Assembly (NCBI GenBank): GCA_030847615.1 | Contig: JAUMIR010000001.1 | Location: 439,696,687-439,760,686, forward strand | Source: Gambelia wislizenii | Taxonomy: Eukaryota > Chordata > Lepidosauria > Squamata > Crotaphytidae | Reading direction: 5' to 3' | Length of the DNA: 64,000 nt | In this document: one piece after another, positions 22,251-33,130 of the stretch | Numbering within the stretch: position 1 is the first letter of the stretch | Layout: every line of letters begins with the position of its first letter | Translations under genes and position numbers: made by a program | Notes under the pieces: model-generated | Databases searched by the model: none | What the model was told of the DNA's origin: nothing | The model's input: only the letters and a program-made list of their open reading frames with translations

Positions 22251-22703
22251 AAAGTCAGTATCAATGTATATAAGCTATTCTTACTGCAACTTATTGTCTA
22301 ACTTATTACTGTCTAACTTATAGAAAGTCAAAAGAATACTACTGATTTAAATTGCTTTTAAAACCTGTTATAAATAAGTTAGAACTGAGAAGTTTCAATA
22401 TGCTGATTAAGTATTATCTCAGAATAGAAAAGAAAATCCCCCGTAAATGTTAACTTGAATACAACAAAAATTGTTATTTGCTTTTGAATGATTAATAAAA
22501 AGGCTGTTTCCAACTAAGAAAAGCCACAATTGGGATTTTGTTGCATGAGTTTACAAATAGCAGTTTGGTCCCTATTTTAGAGTGACAACATCTCTTTCTG
22601 CAGCACAGTAAGATAGAAATGCTTCCAATGTACCTAACAAAACAGCCAACAATAGGAGGTACTGAAACACAAGACTGGTGATGTTGGCAAATGAATAAAT
22701 ATA
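22251..22703. other. No gene recognised
   Basis: AT-rich intron sequence with no named repeat seen. Confidence 0.4.
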
Positions 22704-25285
22704 TACCGTATATTCTGGTGTATAAGACAACTGGGCGTATAAGACCCCCCCCAATTTCCAGCCAAAAATCTAGGCCTAGGCATATATTCGCCAGATAAGA
22801 CCACCCGCCCCAATTTGGCTGGCTGGGGGAGCCTTGCCAGCTGATCCTCTTTGTTTCCCAACTCATGAGGATCTCCTCATGAGTTAGGAAAGCGAACAGG
22901 ATCAGCTGGCAGGGCAACATTTGCCCCTCTCTTCAACCTTCCAGTCAAACTGGACTCGAAGGTGGAGGAAAGGGGCGAAAATGCCCAGTTTGCCTCAGCA
23001 GCCCCCTTCCCTCCGTCTTGGCTCTTCCGAAGGGGACCAAGGCGGGGGAAGCGGGGGCGGCCGCGGCAAACCCCTAGATTCGCCCCCTCTCCCCACCTTC
23101 AAGGAAGGTGGGGAGAAGGGGCGAACATGCCCCGTTTGGCTCCATAGGGAGGATGCGGGGCCGTGGAGCCAAACCCCGGGATTCGCCCCCTCTCCCCACC
23201 GTTAAGGGAGAGGGAGCGAATCTAGGGATTTAACTCCACAGCCCCATCCCTCCTTCTGGGCTCCCTCCTCCCGCGATTCCCCAACCCACAGGAGGCTGCC
23301 CAGTCTCCTGGTGGGTTGGGGAATGCGGGATGGCCAGCTGGCTGGGGGGGTGGAGGGAGGGGGCTTCGCAGCCACCCCCCTCTAAAAAGCGCGGCTTTGG
23401 GGAAGGGGGTGGCTGGGCGGAGGGTGGCGGGGTGGCTGGGGGGAGGGGGCTTCGCAGCCACCCCCCCTCTCCAAAGCGAGGCTTTGGGCAAGGGGGATGG
23501 CTGGGCTGAGGGTGGGCGGGGGGCAGGGAGGAGGGGGCTTCCCAGCCACCCCCCCTCCCGAAAGCTGCGGTTCCACGGCTTTCGGCAGGGGGGGTGGATG
23601 TGCGGGGGGTGGGCAGGGGGCAGGGAGGATGGGGCTTCCCAGCCACCCCCACTGCCGAAAGCCGCGGTTCCGTGGCTTTCGGCAGGGGGGGATGGGCGGG
23701 GGGTGGGCGGGTGGCAGGGAGGAGCGCAGCTTTGGGGAAGGGGGTGGCTGGGCGGAGGGTGGCGGGGTGGCTGGGGGGAGGGGGCTTCGCAGCCACCCCC
23801 CCTCTCCAAAGTGAGGCAGTGGGTAAGGGGGATGGCTGGGCTGAGGGTAGGCGGGGGGCAGGGAGGAGGGGGCTTCCCAGCCACCCCCTCTCCCGAAAGC
23901 TGCGGTTCCACGGCTTTCAGCAGGGGGGGTGGATGTGCGGGGGGTGGGCAGGGGGCAGGGAGGAGAGGGCTTCCCAGCCACCCCCCCTCCCGAAAGCCGC
24001 GATTCTGCGGCTTTCGGCAGGGGGGGTTGATGTGCAGGGGGTGGGCGGGTGGCAGGGAGGAGGGGGCTTCCCAGCCCCCCCCTGCTGAAAGCCACGGTTC
24101 CGTGGCTTTCGTCAGGGGGGGTGGATGGGCAGGGGGTGGGCGGGTGGCAGGGAGGAGAGGGCTTCCCAGCCACCCCCCCTGCCGAAAGCCGCGGTTCCGC
24201 AGCTTTCGGCAGGGGGGGTGGAAGTGCGGGGGGTGGGCAGGTGGCAGGGAGGGGGGGTGGATGCGCGGGAGTGGGCGGGTGGCAGGGAGGAGGGGGCTTC
24301 CCAGCCACCCCCCTGCTTCGGCAGGGGGGTGGATGTGCGGGGGGTGGGCGGGCGGCAGGGAGGGGGGTGGATACGCGGGGGTGGGTGGGTGGCAGGGAGG
24401 AGGGGGCTTACCAGCCACCCCCCCGCCGAAAGCTGCGGTTCAGCGGCTTTCGGCGGGCGGGTGGATGGGCGGATGGTGGGCGGGTGGCAGGGAGGGGGGC
24501 TTCCCAGCCCCCCCTGCCGAAAGCCGCGGTTGCACGGCTTTCGGGAGGGGGTGGATGCATGGGGGGTGGGCGGGTGGCAGGGAGGAGAGGGCTTCCCAGC
24601 CACCCCCCCTGCCGAAAGCCGCGGTTCCGCAGCTTTCGGCAGGGGGGGTGGAAGTGCGGGGGGTGGGCAGGTGGCAGGGAGGGGGGGTGGATGCGCGGGA
24701 GTGGGCGGGTGGCAGGGAGGAGGGGGCTTCCCAGCCACCCCCCTGCTTCGGCAGGGGGGTGGATGTGCGGGGGGTGGGCGGGCGGCAGGGAGGGGGGTGG
24801 ATACGCGGGGGTGGGTGGGTGGCAGGGAGGAGGGGGCTTACCAGCCACCCCCCCGCCGAAAGCTGCGGTTCAGCGGCTTTCGGCGGGCGGGTGGATGGGC
24901 GGATGGTGGGCGGGTGGCAGGGAGGGGGGCTTCCCAGCCCCCCCTGCCGAAAGCCGCGGTTGCACGGCTTTCGGGAGGGGGTGGATGCATGGGGGGTGGG
25001 CAGGGGGCAGGGAGGAGAGGGCTTCCCAGCCACCCCCCTTCCCGAAAGCCGCGATTCCGCGGCTTTCGGCAGGGGGGGTGGATGCGCGGGGGGTGGGCGG
25101 GGGGCAGGGAGGAGCACTTTGCTTCACCCCCCTGCCCCATCTCCTGCCTCTTCGCCCCGTTTGCGAAGAGGCAGGAGATAGGCAGGCAGGTGAAGGAAAG
25201 TATATCCGGCGTATAAGACGACTGTGGATTTTGGAGGGCACTTTTGAGTGCTCAAAAGTCGTCTTATACACCGGAATATACGGTA
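22704..25285. mobile_element. TIR-bounded, GC-rich, hairpin-rich repeat element
   Basis: The ends are inverted: taccgtatattctggtgta at 22704 and its near-complement tacaccggaatatacggta ending 25285 (about 28 bp with two mismatches), each with a subterminal gcgtataagac repeat. TA at both edges could be a 2-bp target duplication. The inside is over 70 percent G+C by eye and consists of successive palindromes: arms at 22834-22912, 23095-23115, 23170-23220 and 23279-23321, then twelve copies of a ccgaaagcc...ggctttcgg hairpin from 23560 to 25073, and 25130-25170. No transposase is visible. Long ORFs on both strands here reflect lack of AT-rich stops, not coding. Confidence 0.7.
23380..25125. repeat. 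GC-rich minisatellite with higher-order units
   Basis: Basic unit about 90-96 bp: a ccgaaagc...gctttcgg palindrome, a ggggggtgg(a/g)tg tract, gtgggcggg(t/g)ggcaggg and gcttcccagccaccccc. Hairpin centres lie near 23573, 23668, 23908, 24004, 24099, 24196, 24441, 24531, 24626, 24871, 24961 and 25058. A 338-bp higher-order unit occurs at about 23386 and 23724 (diverged). A 430-bp unit is perfectly repeated (24132-24571 equals 24562-25001). Confidence 0.85.
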
Positions 25286-26085
25286 ATCAAGAAAGGCTGA
25301 GGATAAGGAAAAAAAGTATAGGAAAACTGGGTACAAAGATCATAACTACTGCTATGCATCTGATTGAAAACTTTGCTCTTACAGCTCAGAATATTCACTG
25401 TTTATAGCAGGAAAAGCAGTAAGCTTTAATTATTTTTCCATTTTTTTAAAAAAATGATTACCTTGTGAATCAGGTTGCAGAAACTTTGCCTCACAAATCA
25501 GGTTAGAAATATTTAAATAAATAAATAAATAAATAAAATGACTGCAGGACTGTTTTGGTTCATCTGGTGTAACATTCTTACATGTTTAAGAATTCTGAAA
25601 ATTATCACAATGGATGCATTAGCACATTGCTCATGATAGACCATGGTTTTCATTAATCATTTTTTTAAACTGAAGCCATAAAATTGCACAGCAGACAACC
25701 AACCAACCAATGACTTTCTTTCCCATTTTTGGTTTGCTTTTCTCCTATCCATTTTGTCAGCTCATTTCAGAGTGGACAACTGAGGGACAAGCACAAGTTG
25801 CAATTCTGACGTCACAGGTTTGTATGCTAAAATTCATAAGGTAAAAACAAATACTGAGAAAAAGAAATTTCTAGCATAAGCTTTTGTGAATTCCAGTCCA
25901 TTTCATCAGATGCCCTCCACTGCAGTCCACTAACACTTAAGTAAGAAATTTCCTTTCCCCTGTTAGCCTCAAAGGTGCTACAGGATCCCTATCTATCTTT
26001 TTATACTGGAACAGATTAGCTTGGCTAGGTACTAACCATGGTTTGTTAGTAGAGGCATGTTTGTTCATCATCTTGCTTATTTGCT
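25286..26085. other. Intron, with short repeats only
   Basis: An (aaat)n run near 25518-25540. A short dispersed repeat near 25865-26020 contains agcataagctttt and, on the minus strand, gtagcacctttgaggct; a related piece is at 54108-54185. No exon seen. Confidence 0.4.
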
Positions 26086-26087
26086 AC

Positions 26088-26340
26088 ATTTACCATATAT
26101 ACTCATGCATAAGTAAAAAAAAAAAAAACCTGACAAAAAAATCAACCCAAAAAACCTGGGTTGACTTATCCATAGGTCAATGCTGGAAACAGATGATGAT
26201 GTTGCTGGCTAGATGGGCTCTATGCTCTCCACCATTTTAGGCACCTGAAGTGGAGTGGAGCTTACTGTATAAGTCTCACAAGGCTTGGCAGTCTCTCTGC
26301 AAGGCTCATGAGGTGAGACTTATACAGTAAGCCCTTATTT
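26088..26340. repeat. Relative of the 22.7-kb element, with 20-bp perfect hairpin
   Basis: Starts accatatatactcatgcataag, resembling the terminal accgtatattc(t/c)ggtgtataag of the larger element. Near its other side, gcttactgtataagtctcac and its exact complement form a stem at about 26260-26333. The ends are not clearly paired. Confidence 0.4.
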
Positions 26341-26433
26341 AAAATGGCTGCTGCTCTGCTCCATACGCTTTCAGTCAATGTTCAGCAGTTTTGTTTAACT
26401 GAGCAAGTTCTTAACAATTTGTATTATCTAAGC

Positions 26434-26798
26434 CAGTGGCTCTTAATCTTTTCGTTCCCAGGGGCCCCCCTTTAAATATCTTTTGTTGAAGTGGGCCCCC
26501 AAGACTTAACTCAAGATTTAAAATCCTAACAACAACACATAATAACAATAATAGTAATAGTACAATGATACCATCCATTAAACCTTCCCTCAGAGGCACT
26601 GGAGGGGGAGGGAAGACTTATCTCCTGCTTCTTCCTGCAAAATTGTGGCTGGAGAGGATTGAACATCAATGTGCAAGGCAAATCAACCTTTGCCTTGATT
26701 CCTGTCTTGTTGGCTGAGCAGCCTTCAAACCTTCGCGGACCCTCTGAGGAAATCGCGGATCCTTAGGGGACCCCAGACCCACAGGTTAAGAACTACTG
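26434..26798. mobile_element. hAT-like MITE
   Basis: Inverted termini cagtggctcttaatctt and ggttaagaactactg. Flanking 8-bp sequences atctaagc and gatctaac share atctaa, fitting an eroded hAT target duplication. Confidence 0.65.
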
Positions 26799-26806
26799 GA
26801 TCTAAC

Positions 26807-27686
26807 CAATATGTTTTATCAAACAAACCTGTGACTTTACTTTTTGACCATTAAATAGGTCTGTAATGGTGACTATGCCTTCCCCCCCCCCCCATATTTC
26901 CAATTTACTGGTACTTTTGAGTATGCATATGCTGGAAAGCAGGTAGCATAGAAAGGGCATGGTAAAGGAATAAGTAATTTATTCCAGTTTCTCCATGTCA
27001 AAATTAACTGTTTCCTAAAGGGGCTTATTACTTTGGAGATTTTAAAAAATGAATGTCTTTTGTAAGTATGTGTATGATTTGTGAATTTATCTCCAATATC
27101 CATATTTGTCCATTGTTATTGTACTATCATTACTGATTAGTGATAAGGCCTGTTCTATTTGGTATGCATTATAATCATGCTCAAGATCTGGAATGGCTAC
27201 ACCTCCCTTTGTTCCTTGAGTGTACTGTATATTTATTGGGAACTTTTAAAAAAAACTTTTGGGAAATAAAATTACAAGTATTTTTGCCATTTTTAAATTT
27301 TGATTTTGGAGGGGTTCAAAGGGATTGTTTGAAAAAGGAAAAGTAACTCTGGTAATGGCTAAGCCCTGATGACCACAATGTGCCCTAACAAGGCAAGATT
27401 CACCATTCTTTTAACTTATTTTATATATGAGATAATATGGGCCTATAATTACATCAGATCAGACAATTTATATTTTTTTAACTTCTACACCTAGATATTT
27501 AAAATTTGAAATATATTTTATATATACAGTATATATATATATATCAAGGTGGCTTTGTAAAACTTGTTAAGTCTTAAGTGGGATATTGATTAAAAAAATA
27601 TGAGATTAGAGTAATTTTGAATCCCATTACCAGGAAGAAGTAGTCAATTAATTTTTTTAATAGTGGGAAAGGCTTTTTCCAGATGA
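26807..27686 (-). other. No gene; possible L1 tail
   Basis: AT-rich sequence with a (ta)n run near 27523-27545. Parts near 27570-27660 may belong to the L1 recognised at 27900-28340, but I cannot show it. Confidence 0.25.
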
Positions 27687-27891
27687 CAGCTGTCCCTTCA
27701 TATTTGCTGGGGTTTGATTCCAGGACCCCCCCCGTGGATACCAAAATCCATGAATACTCAAGTCCCATTATATACAATGGCATAGCAAAATGGTGTCCCT
27801 TATATAAGATGGCAAAATCAAGGTTTTCTTTTTGGATTTTTTTTTTTAAGAATCGTGAATACTTAAATCCTCGGATATGGAGGGACAACTG
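27687..27891. mobile_element. Tigger-like MITE
   Basis: Termini cagctgtcccttcatat and atatggagggacaactg are inverted. Inside are the family words gattccaggacccccc and ggataccaaaatcc. Related copies at 34223-34452, 54409-54620 and 56832-57225. Confidence 0.75.
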
Positions 27892-27899
27892 TATTTAAT

Positions 27900-28340
27900 T
27901 ACAGAAACATGCCATCAGCATAAACATTCAGAGTGTGCTCTCTACTCCTCCTCTTAATGCGTTCTATGTCCTTTGAGTTTCTAATACCATTTGCTATGTG
28001 CTCTGAAAGCTATAGCCTTGAGTCAATTTGGTTTACATGTACATATGCTTTAGAATTTTGATAAACGCTCTTCACTAGGGAGATGAATGGTGTTCCATAT
28101 TGCACTTTTTCGAGTAACAAAAACAAATAAGAGCATTCTACCTTATTGAAGGCCTTCCATGCATCTAAAGAGAGGATAGTGACAGCTTTATCATTTTTAT
28201 TGCAATGATGAATTATATTTAAGACAATCTGATAATTGTCTATTGGGAATAAAGCCAATTTGGTGTATGGGCATATAAGTACTTATAAAGTGGTTGATGA
28301 GATTACCAAATATGGCCATTAGGATTTCAATCTTGATTTA
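27900..28340 (-). mobile_element. L1-like LINE RT fragment
   Basis: The minus strand reads DNYQIVLNIIHHCNKNDK and AVTILSLDAWKAFNKVECSY, an L1-type RT motif (D-A-x-K-A-F). L1-like sequence appears to resume at about 29800-30160 and 31033-31250 on the same strand, suggesting one L1 broken by later insertions. Confidence 0.55.
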
Positions 28341-28374
28341 GGAGTGTTATCATTGGTCTATGTAGATTCTCTTG

Positions 28375-28930
28375 TACACCAGAGAGCAAGTGCCCAAGGA
28401 AGCAGGTGGTTAGAGTGCAAGAGCTGTTGGGTAGTTAGTCCAGTCCAGGTTAGTTACAGGTTATCTGAGCATGATGAAGAAAGAAGACGAGGGTGATCGT
28501 CAGCTGGGCCAGAAGTCATTACAGAAAGTTGGTAGTCCAGATAGTCAGTAAGGGGTAAACAAAGTCATCAAAATGTAGCCAGTCCAAGGTCATGAAAATA
28601 GGACTAGAGAGTACTGCCAGTCAAGAAGATAAGACGGCTATCAGCACTGAAGCTGCAAGGGAACTGCTGAGATATTTATGGGCAGCTCTTTAAAGGCCAC
28701 AGGTGTCTAATCAGGCCAATGTCTACCAGTTAACAGTTGTTGGGACCGGCACTCCTCTCTTCATTGCTCAAAAAAGGATGGGGGTGTGTTGTCTTCAGAC
28801 TCTGCCATCTGCTGCTGGGGAGCAGGGTCCCCCATTGCCCCAGCCCCCAGCTCTTCAGACACATCAAGGCCTTCATTAGCAGGAGCAGCAGATTCCTGGC
28901 AAGCTGCCTCCTCCTCCTCTTTATCTCATA
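28375..28930 (-). repeat. LTR-like unit with acidic ORF, copy 4
   Basis: The minus strand has an acidic ORF (DKEEEEAACQESAAPANEG) similar to copy 2 (EEKEADCQESEVPE), then a TATA-like cataaatatctcagcag and a ggactgg-rich tract. Confidence 0.4.
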
Positions 28931-28939
28931 TGTATGCAT

Positions 28940-29153
28940 ATACATATGTGCATTCAAATTGCCTGTCACCTTATTGCAACCCCATGAATTTCCTAGGATT
29001 TTCCTAGGCAACAAATACTCAGAGGTGGTTTTACCAGTTCCTCCCTCTGAAATATAGTCTACAGCACTTGGTATTCATTGGTTGTCTCCCATCCAAGTAC
29101 TAACCAAGGATGACCTTCCTTAGCTTCCAAGATCTGACAGGATCTGGTGCTGC
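28940..29153 (-). repeat. 5S-rRNA-derived SINE
   Basis: Reverse complement of the 5S head (ggtctcccatccaagtac in diverged form, ttagcttccaagatctgac) and the shared SINE body. Confidence 0.8.
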
Positions 29154-29214
29154 TGTGGTATATATGCAGTAATATTTGTTGTGGCACCATTCCATTTTGG
29201 AATACCTATAACTC

Positions 29215-29620
29215 TACCTTCTTATTTATTTTTATTTATTCTATTTAGAGTATTTATACCCCACTCTTCAGCCACAAAGGCTCTCAGAGTGGCTTACAAA
29301 TGGTTAATTTAACAGTTCCCTGCCCTCAGGCTTACAGTCTAAATAAAACATGACACATAAGGAAATGGGAATGGCAGTGGGTGTAGGGATTAAATCCAGC
29401 AGATACTGCTGGTTCTTCTCTCCTTCCAAGGCCAGAGCAGTGGCAGTTAGGATGGAAGGCCTTTCATCTGCTTCTGGGCCTAGGACTTATGTGAATTCTG
29501 ACTGCTTCTTCATCTCTCTCTCCAAGCGCAAGGCTCGGGCAGTTGGATGGAGAGAGCACCTTTCCAGTTTTTGTAGATTTTTCTGCCTTTAAACGTATCA
29601 TTGTAAAGTGCTAATAGCTT
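29215..29620 (-). repeat. L2/CR1-type LINE 3' end
   Basis: The minus strand ends in tggctgaagagtggggta and taaatac-type words. A second copy in plus orientation is at 59160-59463, which shares ccagcagatactgct in inverted form. Confidence 0.5.
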
Positions 29621-29631
29621 GAGGGTCAGAT

Positions 29632-29792
29632 ACTGAGAACCAGTGTGGTGTAGTCATTTGAGTGTTGGACTAGGACACTGGGAGACCAGGGTTCAAATCC
29701 ACGCTTGGCCAAATCCATGCATGGCCATGACAGGTTCGCCTTAGGGTCACCAAAAGTCAGAAATGACTTAAAAGCACACAACATGCACACAA
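29632..29792 (+). repeat. tRNA-derived SINE
   Basis: Box A-like agtgtggtgtagtcatttga and box B-like gggttcaaatcc at 29689, then the tail agggtcaccaaaagtcag and gacttaaaagcacacaac that marks the squamate tRNA-SINE group. Minus copies: 38499-38733, 46314-46548, 63520-63742, 63769-63865. Confidence 0.8.
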
Positions 29793-30162
29793 GGTCAGAT
29801 AAGAAAATTTTGTAGAGTTCTTCAGTTAGGCTGTCTGTGCCTGGAGTCTAACTATTTTTAATATTTTAAATCACTGTTTTCGCCTTCTACAATGGGTTTA
29901 TTAGGTTTATTATGGGAATTACTAATTGGGAGTGATATTAATGGATTTATAGAATTCATTAGTTTAAACTTGGAATTAATTTCTGATTTATATAAATGTC
30001 TAAAATATTATTTAAACTCATTGCAGATTAGGTCAAAGGATGTAATTTGTTTTCCTGAGGAAAACTGAATGAGAGGAATAATGTTTGTATAAGAACACTT
30101 TTAATTACATTTTAAAACAGTTGTATATTCTTATTGCTCAATTCATGTTCCCCTAGTCAGAA

Positions 30163-31032
30163 TTCTCTCTGGCTTTTCTTCGCAAACAAAGATTCAGGAA
30201 GGACTCATTCCACGCTTTCTGCAAGCGCACTGATGACTAAAAAGGCCAATCCGAGATAGACAAGTCCGGTTGCAGAAAGCACAGCAGTAGGTTTCCTTGC
30301 GTGATGTTTCTGGGTTGTGATTCTTTCTGTGTTGTCGTTTCTCTTCAAGACTTGTTTGGTGTGAGTTCTCAAATAAGGCTGCAGCATTGTGGATAGTGCG
30401 TCTCCATGCCTCCCGATGTGAGGCCATGGCAGACCATTGTTGGTGATCAATTTGGCCAAGCCTGAGATGTTGTTTCAGGGAGTCCTTGTATTGCTTTTTT
30501 GGAGCGCCCCTCTTACGCTGACCCGTGGAGAGTACATCCGTAGAGTACTATTTTTGGGAGGCGATGGTCCTCCATCCTAGAAATGTGCCCTGCCCAGTGC
30601 AGCTGTGTTCTCAATATCATGGCCTCAATGCTGGTGATCCCTGCTCGCTCAAGGACAGCAACATTCGTCACATAGTCAGTCCAGTGTATATTTAGAATTG
30701 TGCGTAAACAGCGCTGATGAAAGCGTTCGAGGAGTCGTAAGTGGTGGCGATAGGCGACCCATGTTTCAGACCCATAAAGGAGAATAGACAGTACAATGGC
30801 TCTATACACACTGATTTTTGTGCTTCGTCTCAGATATTTATTACTCCAGACTCTTTTGTAAAGTCTTCCAAATGCACTATATGCCTTTGCTAATCTGTGA
30901 TTGATCTCTTTGTCAATCTTGGCATCTGAGGAGATGATGCTTCCCAGGTAGGTGAACTGCTGAACAGACTTAAGCACAAGAGTTGCCAATGGCAACGTGG
31001 GGATGATGGTGTTTGTCCTTGCTGTTTGAATT
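30163..31032 (-). mobile_element. LINE (RTE-like, C2H2-tailed) 3' fragment
   Basis: Same family as 61246-62949. The minus strand reads QQFTYLGSIISSDAKIDKE, RVWSNKYLRRSTKISVYRA and GSETWVAYRHHLRLLERFH, then breaks and gives CAFCNRTCLSRIGLFSHQ. The short direct repeat gaattct at both sides may be the target duplication. It lies within L1-like sequence. Confidence 0.75.
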
Positions 31033-31255
31033 CTATCGAGATCTAAAGCTGCAGCTTTTGACGTTGCATTTCTCTTAATATTTTTTTCCATTTTTTCTAT
31101 TAGTGTGAAGTTGGGATAAATTATTAATACCTTTCAGTACAGACTGTCATTTATGCTCTCTAGTTCTTTTGTTATTGCATTTTTCTTTCATAAACAGTTC
31201 CCATTCTGCTCCAACAGGGCATTTCTGTTACAGTTTGTTGCCCTTTATGTAATTA

Positions 31256-31633
31256 CAGTAGCACCCGTGTAGCCACAGGGGGTTGGTTCCCCCCCCCACC
31301 CGCTGATACCGAAATGCATGAATAACAGCAAACGCTGGACTTCTCTCCCCTGTCCACCACCCGCCACCTCCACCGTGCTGCCGGAACCATACCGAGGGAA
31401 GGGAGGTGAGCTCTCCCCTCCTCTTCTCCCCCCCCCCCAGATGCCACTGGAGCTATCCCGGGGTAAGGGAGAAGGGAGGCAAGATCTCCCCCCTCTTCTC
31501 CCTTTGCCCTCCTGCACCACCACTGGAGCCATCTGGGGGAAGGGAGGCGAGATCACCCCTCCTCTCACTCTGTTGCCAACCATGGGTAACTGAATCAGCG
31601 GATAGCGAATCTGTGGATATGGGGGTGCTATGG
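31256..31633. mobile_element. Tigger-like MITE with G-rich internal repeats
   Basis: Termini cagtagcaccc and gggggtgctatgg, TA on both sides (31254-31255, 31634-31635). The inside has diverged repeats of ggagc(c/t)atc and gggaaggga with cccctcttctccc. Same family as 19748-20048. Confidence 0.6.
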
Positions 31634-31847
31634 TATAAGTGTGTTCTATATAGATCTGTTATCAACCTATCAGGACTGATTCTTTGTATCTGTGTTTGAT
31701 TGGTTGTTCCTTATTAGATCTCCTCCCTCAGGCTTGTTCTTCTCAGTTTTAGCTGTTTTCTGATGTCTGAAATGCCCTGGCCACACATCTTTTTTCTACT
31801 TCATCCTGCTGCTCATCCTTGGATTAGGTTTTTGTTACTGTTATGTT

Positions 31848-32430
31848 TATTTTATTTTATTAATTTATATCCCACCTTTCTCCCAAAATGGGATTCAAGG
31901 CAGCTTACTATACAGTAATTTAAAAAGATGCTGCTAAAACATTAATTTACAAAAGTCAGAAAGGAATCAAACATCACTATTATTAAAAACATACTGAAAG
32001 ACAAGTAAAAACACTTAAAACATATTTTAAAAATAGTTTCAATAAAAGATAACAAGATTAAAATAGCACACCACTTAAATACATACACACACTACAGCTC
32101 CATAATTAAATTTCAAAATTCAAGATTCAAATGTCTAACTAAATAAAAAATATCTTCACCAGCTGACAGAAACAGAGAGCAGACAGTGGGCCAACTGGAC
32201 CTCCCATGAAAGGGAGTTCCACATAGTCTGGGAGCAACCATAGAGAAGCCTTTCTCTCAGGCCCTTACCAACCACACCTGTGAAGGTGATAGGACTGAGA
32301 GAAAGCCATCTCCTGCAGATCTTAATGCTCACGCTGGCTTATATATGGAGATAGTCTTTCAGATAGTCTGGGCCCAAGCTGTTAAGGGCACTGAAGGTCA
32401 AAACCAGCACTTTGAATTCTGCCCAGAAAC
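31848..32430 (-). repeat. L2 LINE 3' end
   Basis: The minus strand has the C-terminal piece SALNSLGPDYLKDYL, then 3' UTR; in plus coordinates the tail reads tcccacctttctcccaaaatg and ttcaaggcagcttac. Confidence 0.7.
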
Positions 32431-32436
32431 AGACCA

Positions 32437-32795
32437 GTAACCATAAATTTTCCTTGGTTTTTTCCCCTTTTTTCGTGCTATGAGGCTGTGTTCTGGAAGA
32501 GTTTCTTTCTGACGTTTCACCTGCATCTGTGGCTGGCATCTTCAGAGAATGGTTGGGTAGGAGTGTGTGTGTGTGGATTATATACTGTGAACCCCTGTTG
32601 GAGAGTATATGTAAATTTGAGTATTTGAATGGTTAGTTTCTGGGTGGAGATATGCAAGGAGGATTAGTGTCTGTTTGGCTATTGAAATCCACAAACACCT
32701 GGACAACTTCAACAGGAAAGAAGAAAACCCTAAGGTAGACAAAATCTGGCTGCCAGTCCTGAAAAACATTAAAATCAGAACTCAACACTTATAAA
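32437..32795. mobile_element. Penelope-like element fragment with 5' inversion
   Basis: 32437-32686 is the terminal repeat in minus orientation (ctgcatctgtggctggcatc, cttcagagaatggttggg). It joins at once to plus-strand coding sequence (EIHKHLDNFNRKEENPKVDK) belonging upstream of it in the element. The coding piece matches the C-terminus of the copy at 47798-48187. Confidence 0.7.
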
Positions 32796-32849
32796 GATTT
32801 TGCCAGGATAAAAAATGTTTCACACTGATAAATCCCTCAGTCCAACCTA

Positions 32850-33130
32850 CCACTTTCACAGGAGCTTTTGAGGCAGTTGAAGACCTTTTTATTTAGACAG
32901 GCCTTTGACATGTGAATTTTATTTGGTGTGCTGTTTTTTTTAATGTTGTACTTTTGTCGATTTAATGTTTTAAACTATAGTTTAATAATGAAAATTTAAT
33001 TTAATTCTATTTTTTTAACTTTTGTAATTTGTAGGGTTTTAGTTGTGTGTATTTTAAACTATTGTAACCTGCCCTGAATCCCTCCATGATGGGGAAAAAG
33101 GCAGGATATAAATCCAACAAATAAATAAAT
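32850..33130 (+). repeat. L2 LINE 3' tail
   Basis: ttgaagacctttttatttag, then aaggcaggatataaatcc and an (aaat)n tail at 33113-33130. Confidence 0.6.

Noticed and set aside
23222..25407. Long ORFs on both strands (398, 621, 452 and 363 codons) in the GC-rich region
   Set aside because: They overlap in several frames and both strands, are made of Gly/Pro/Arg-rich tandem repeats, and exist because the GC-rich array has few stop codons.
29632..29710. tRNA gene
   Set aside because: Box A and B words are present but no complete cloverleaf, and the downstream sequence is a shared SINE tail.
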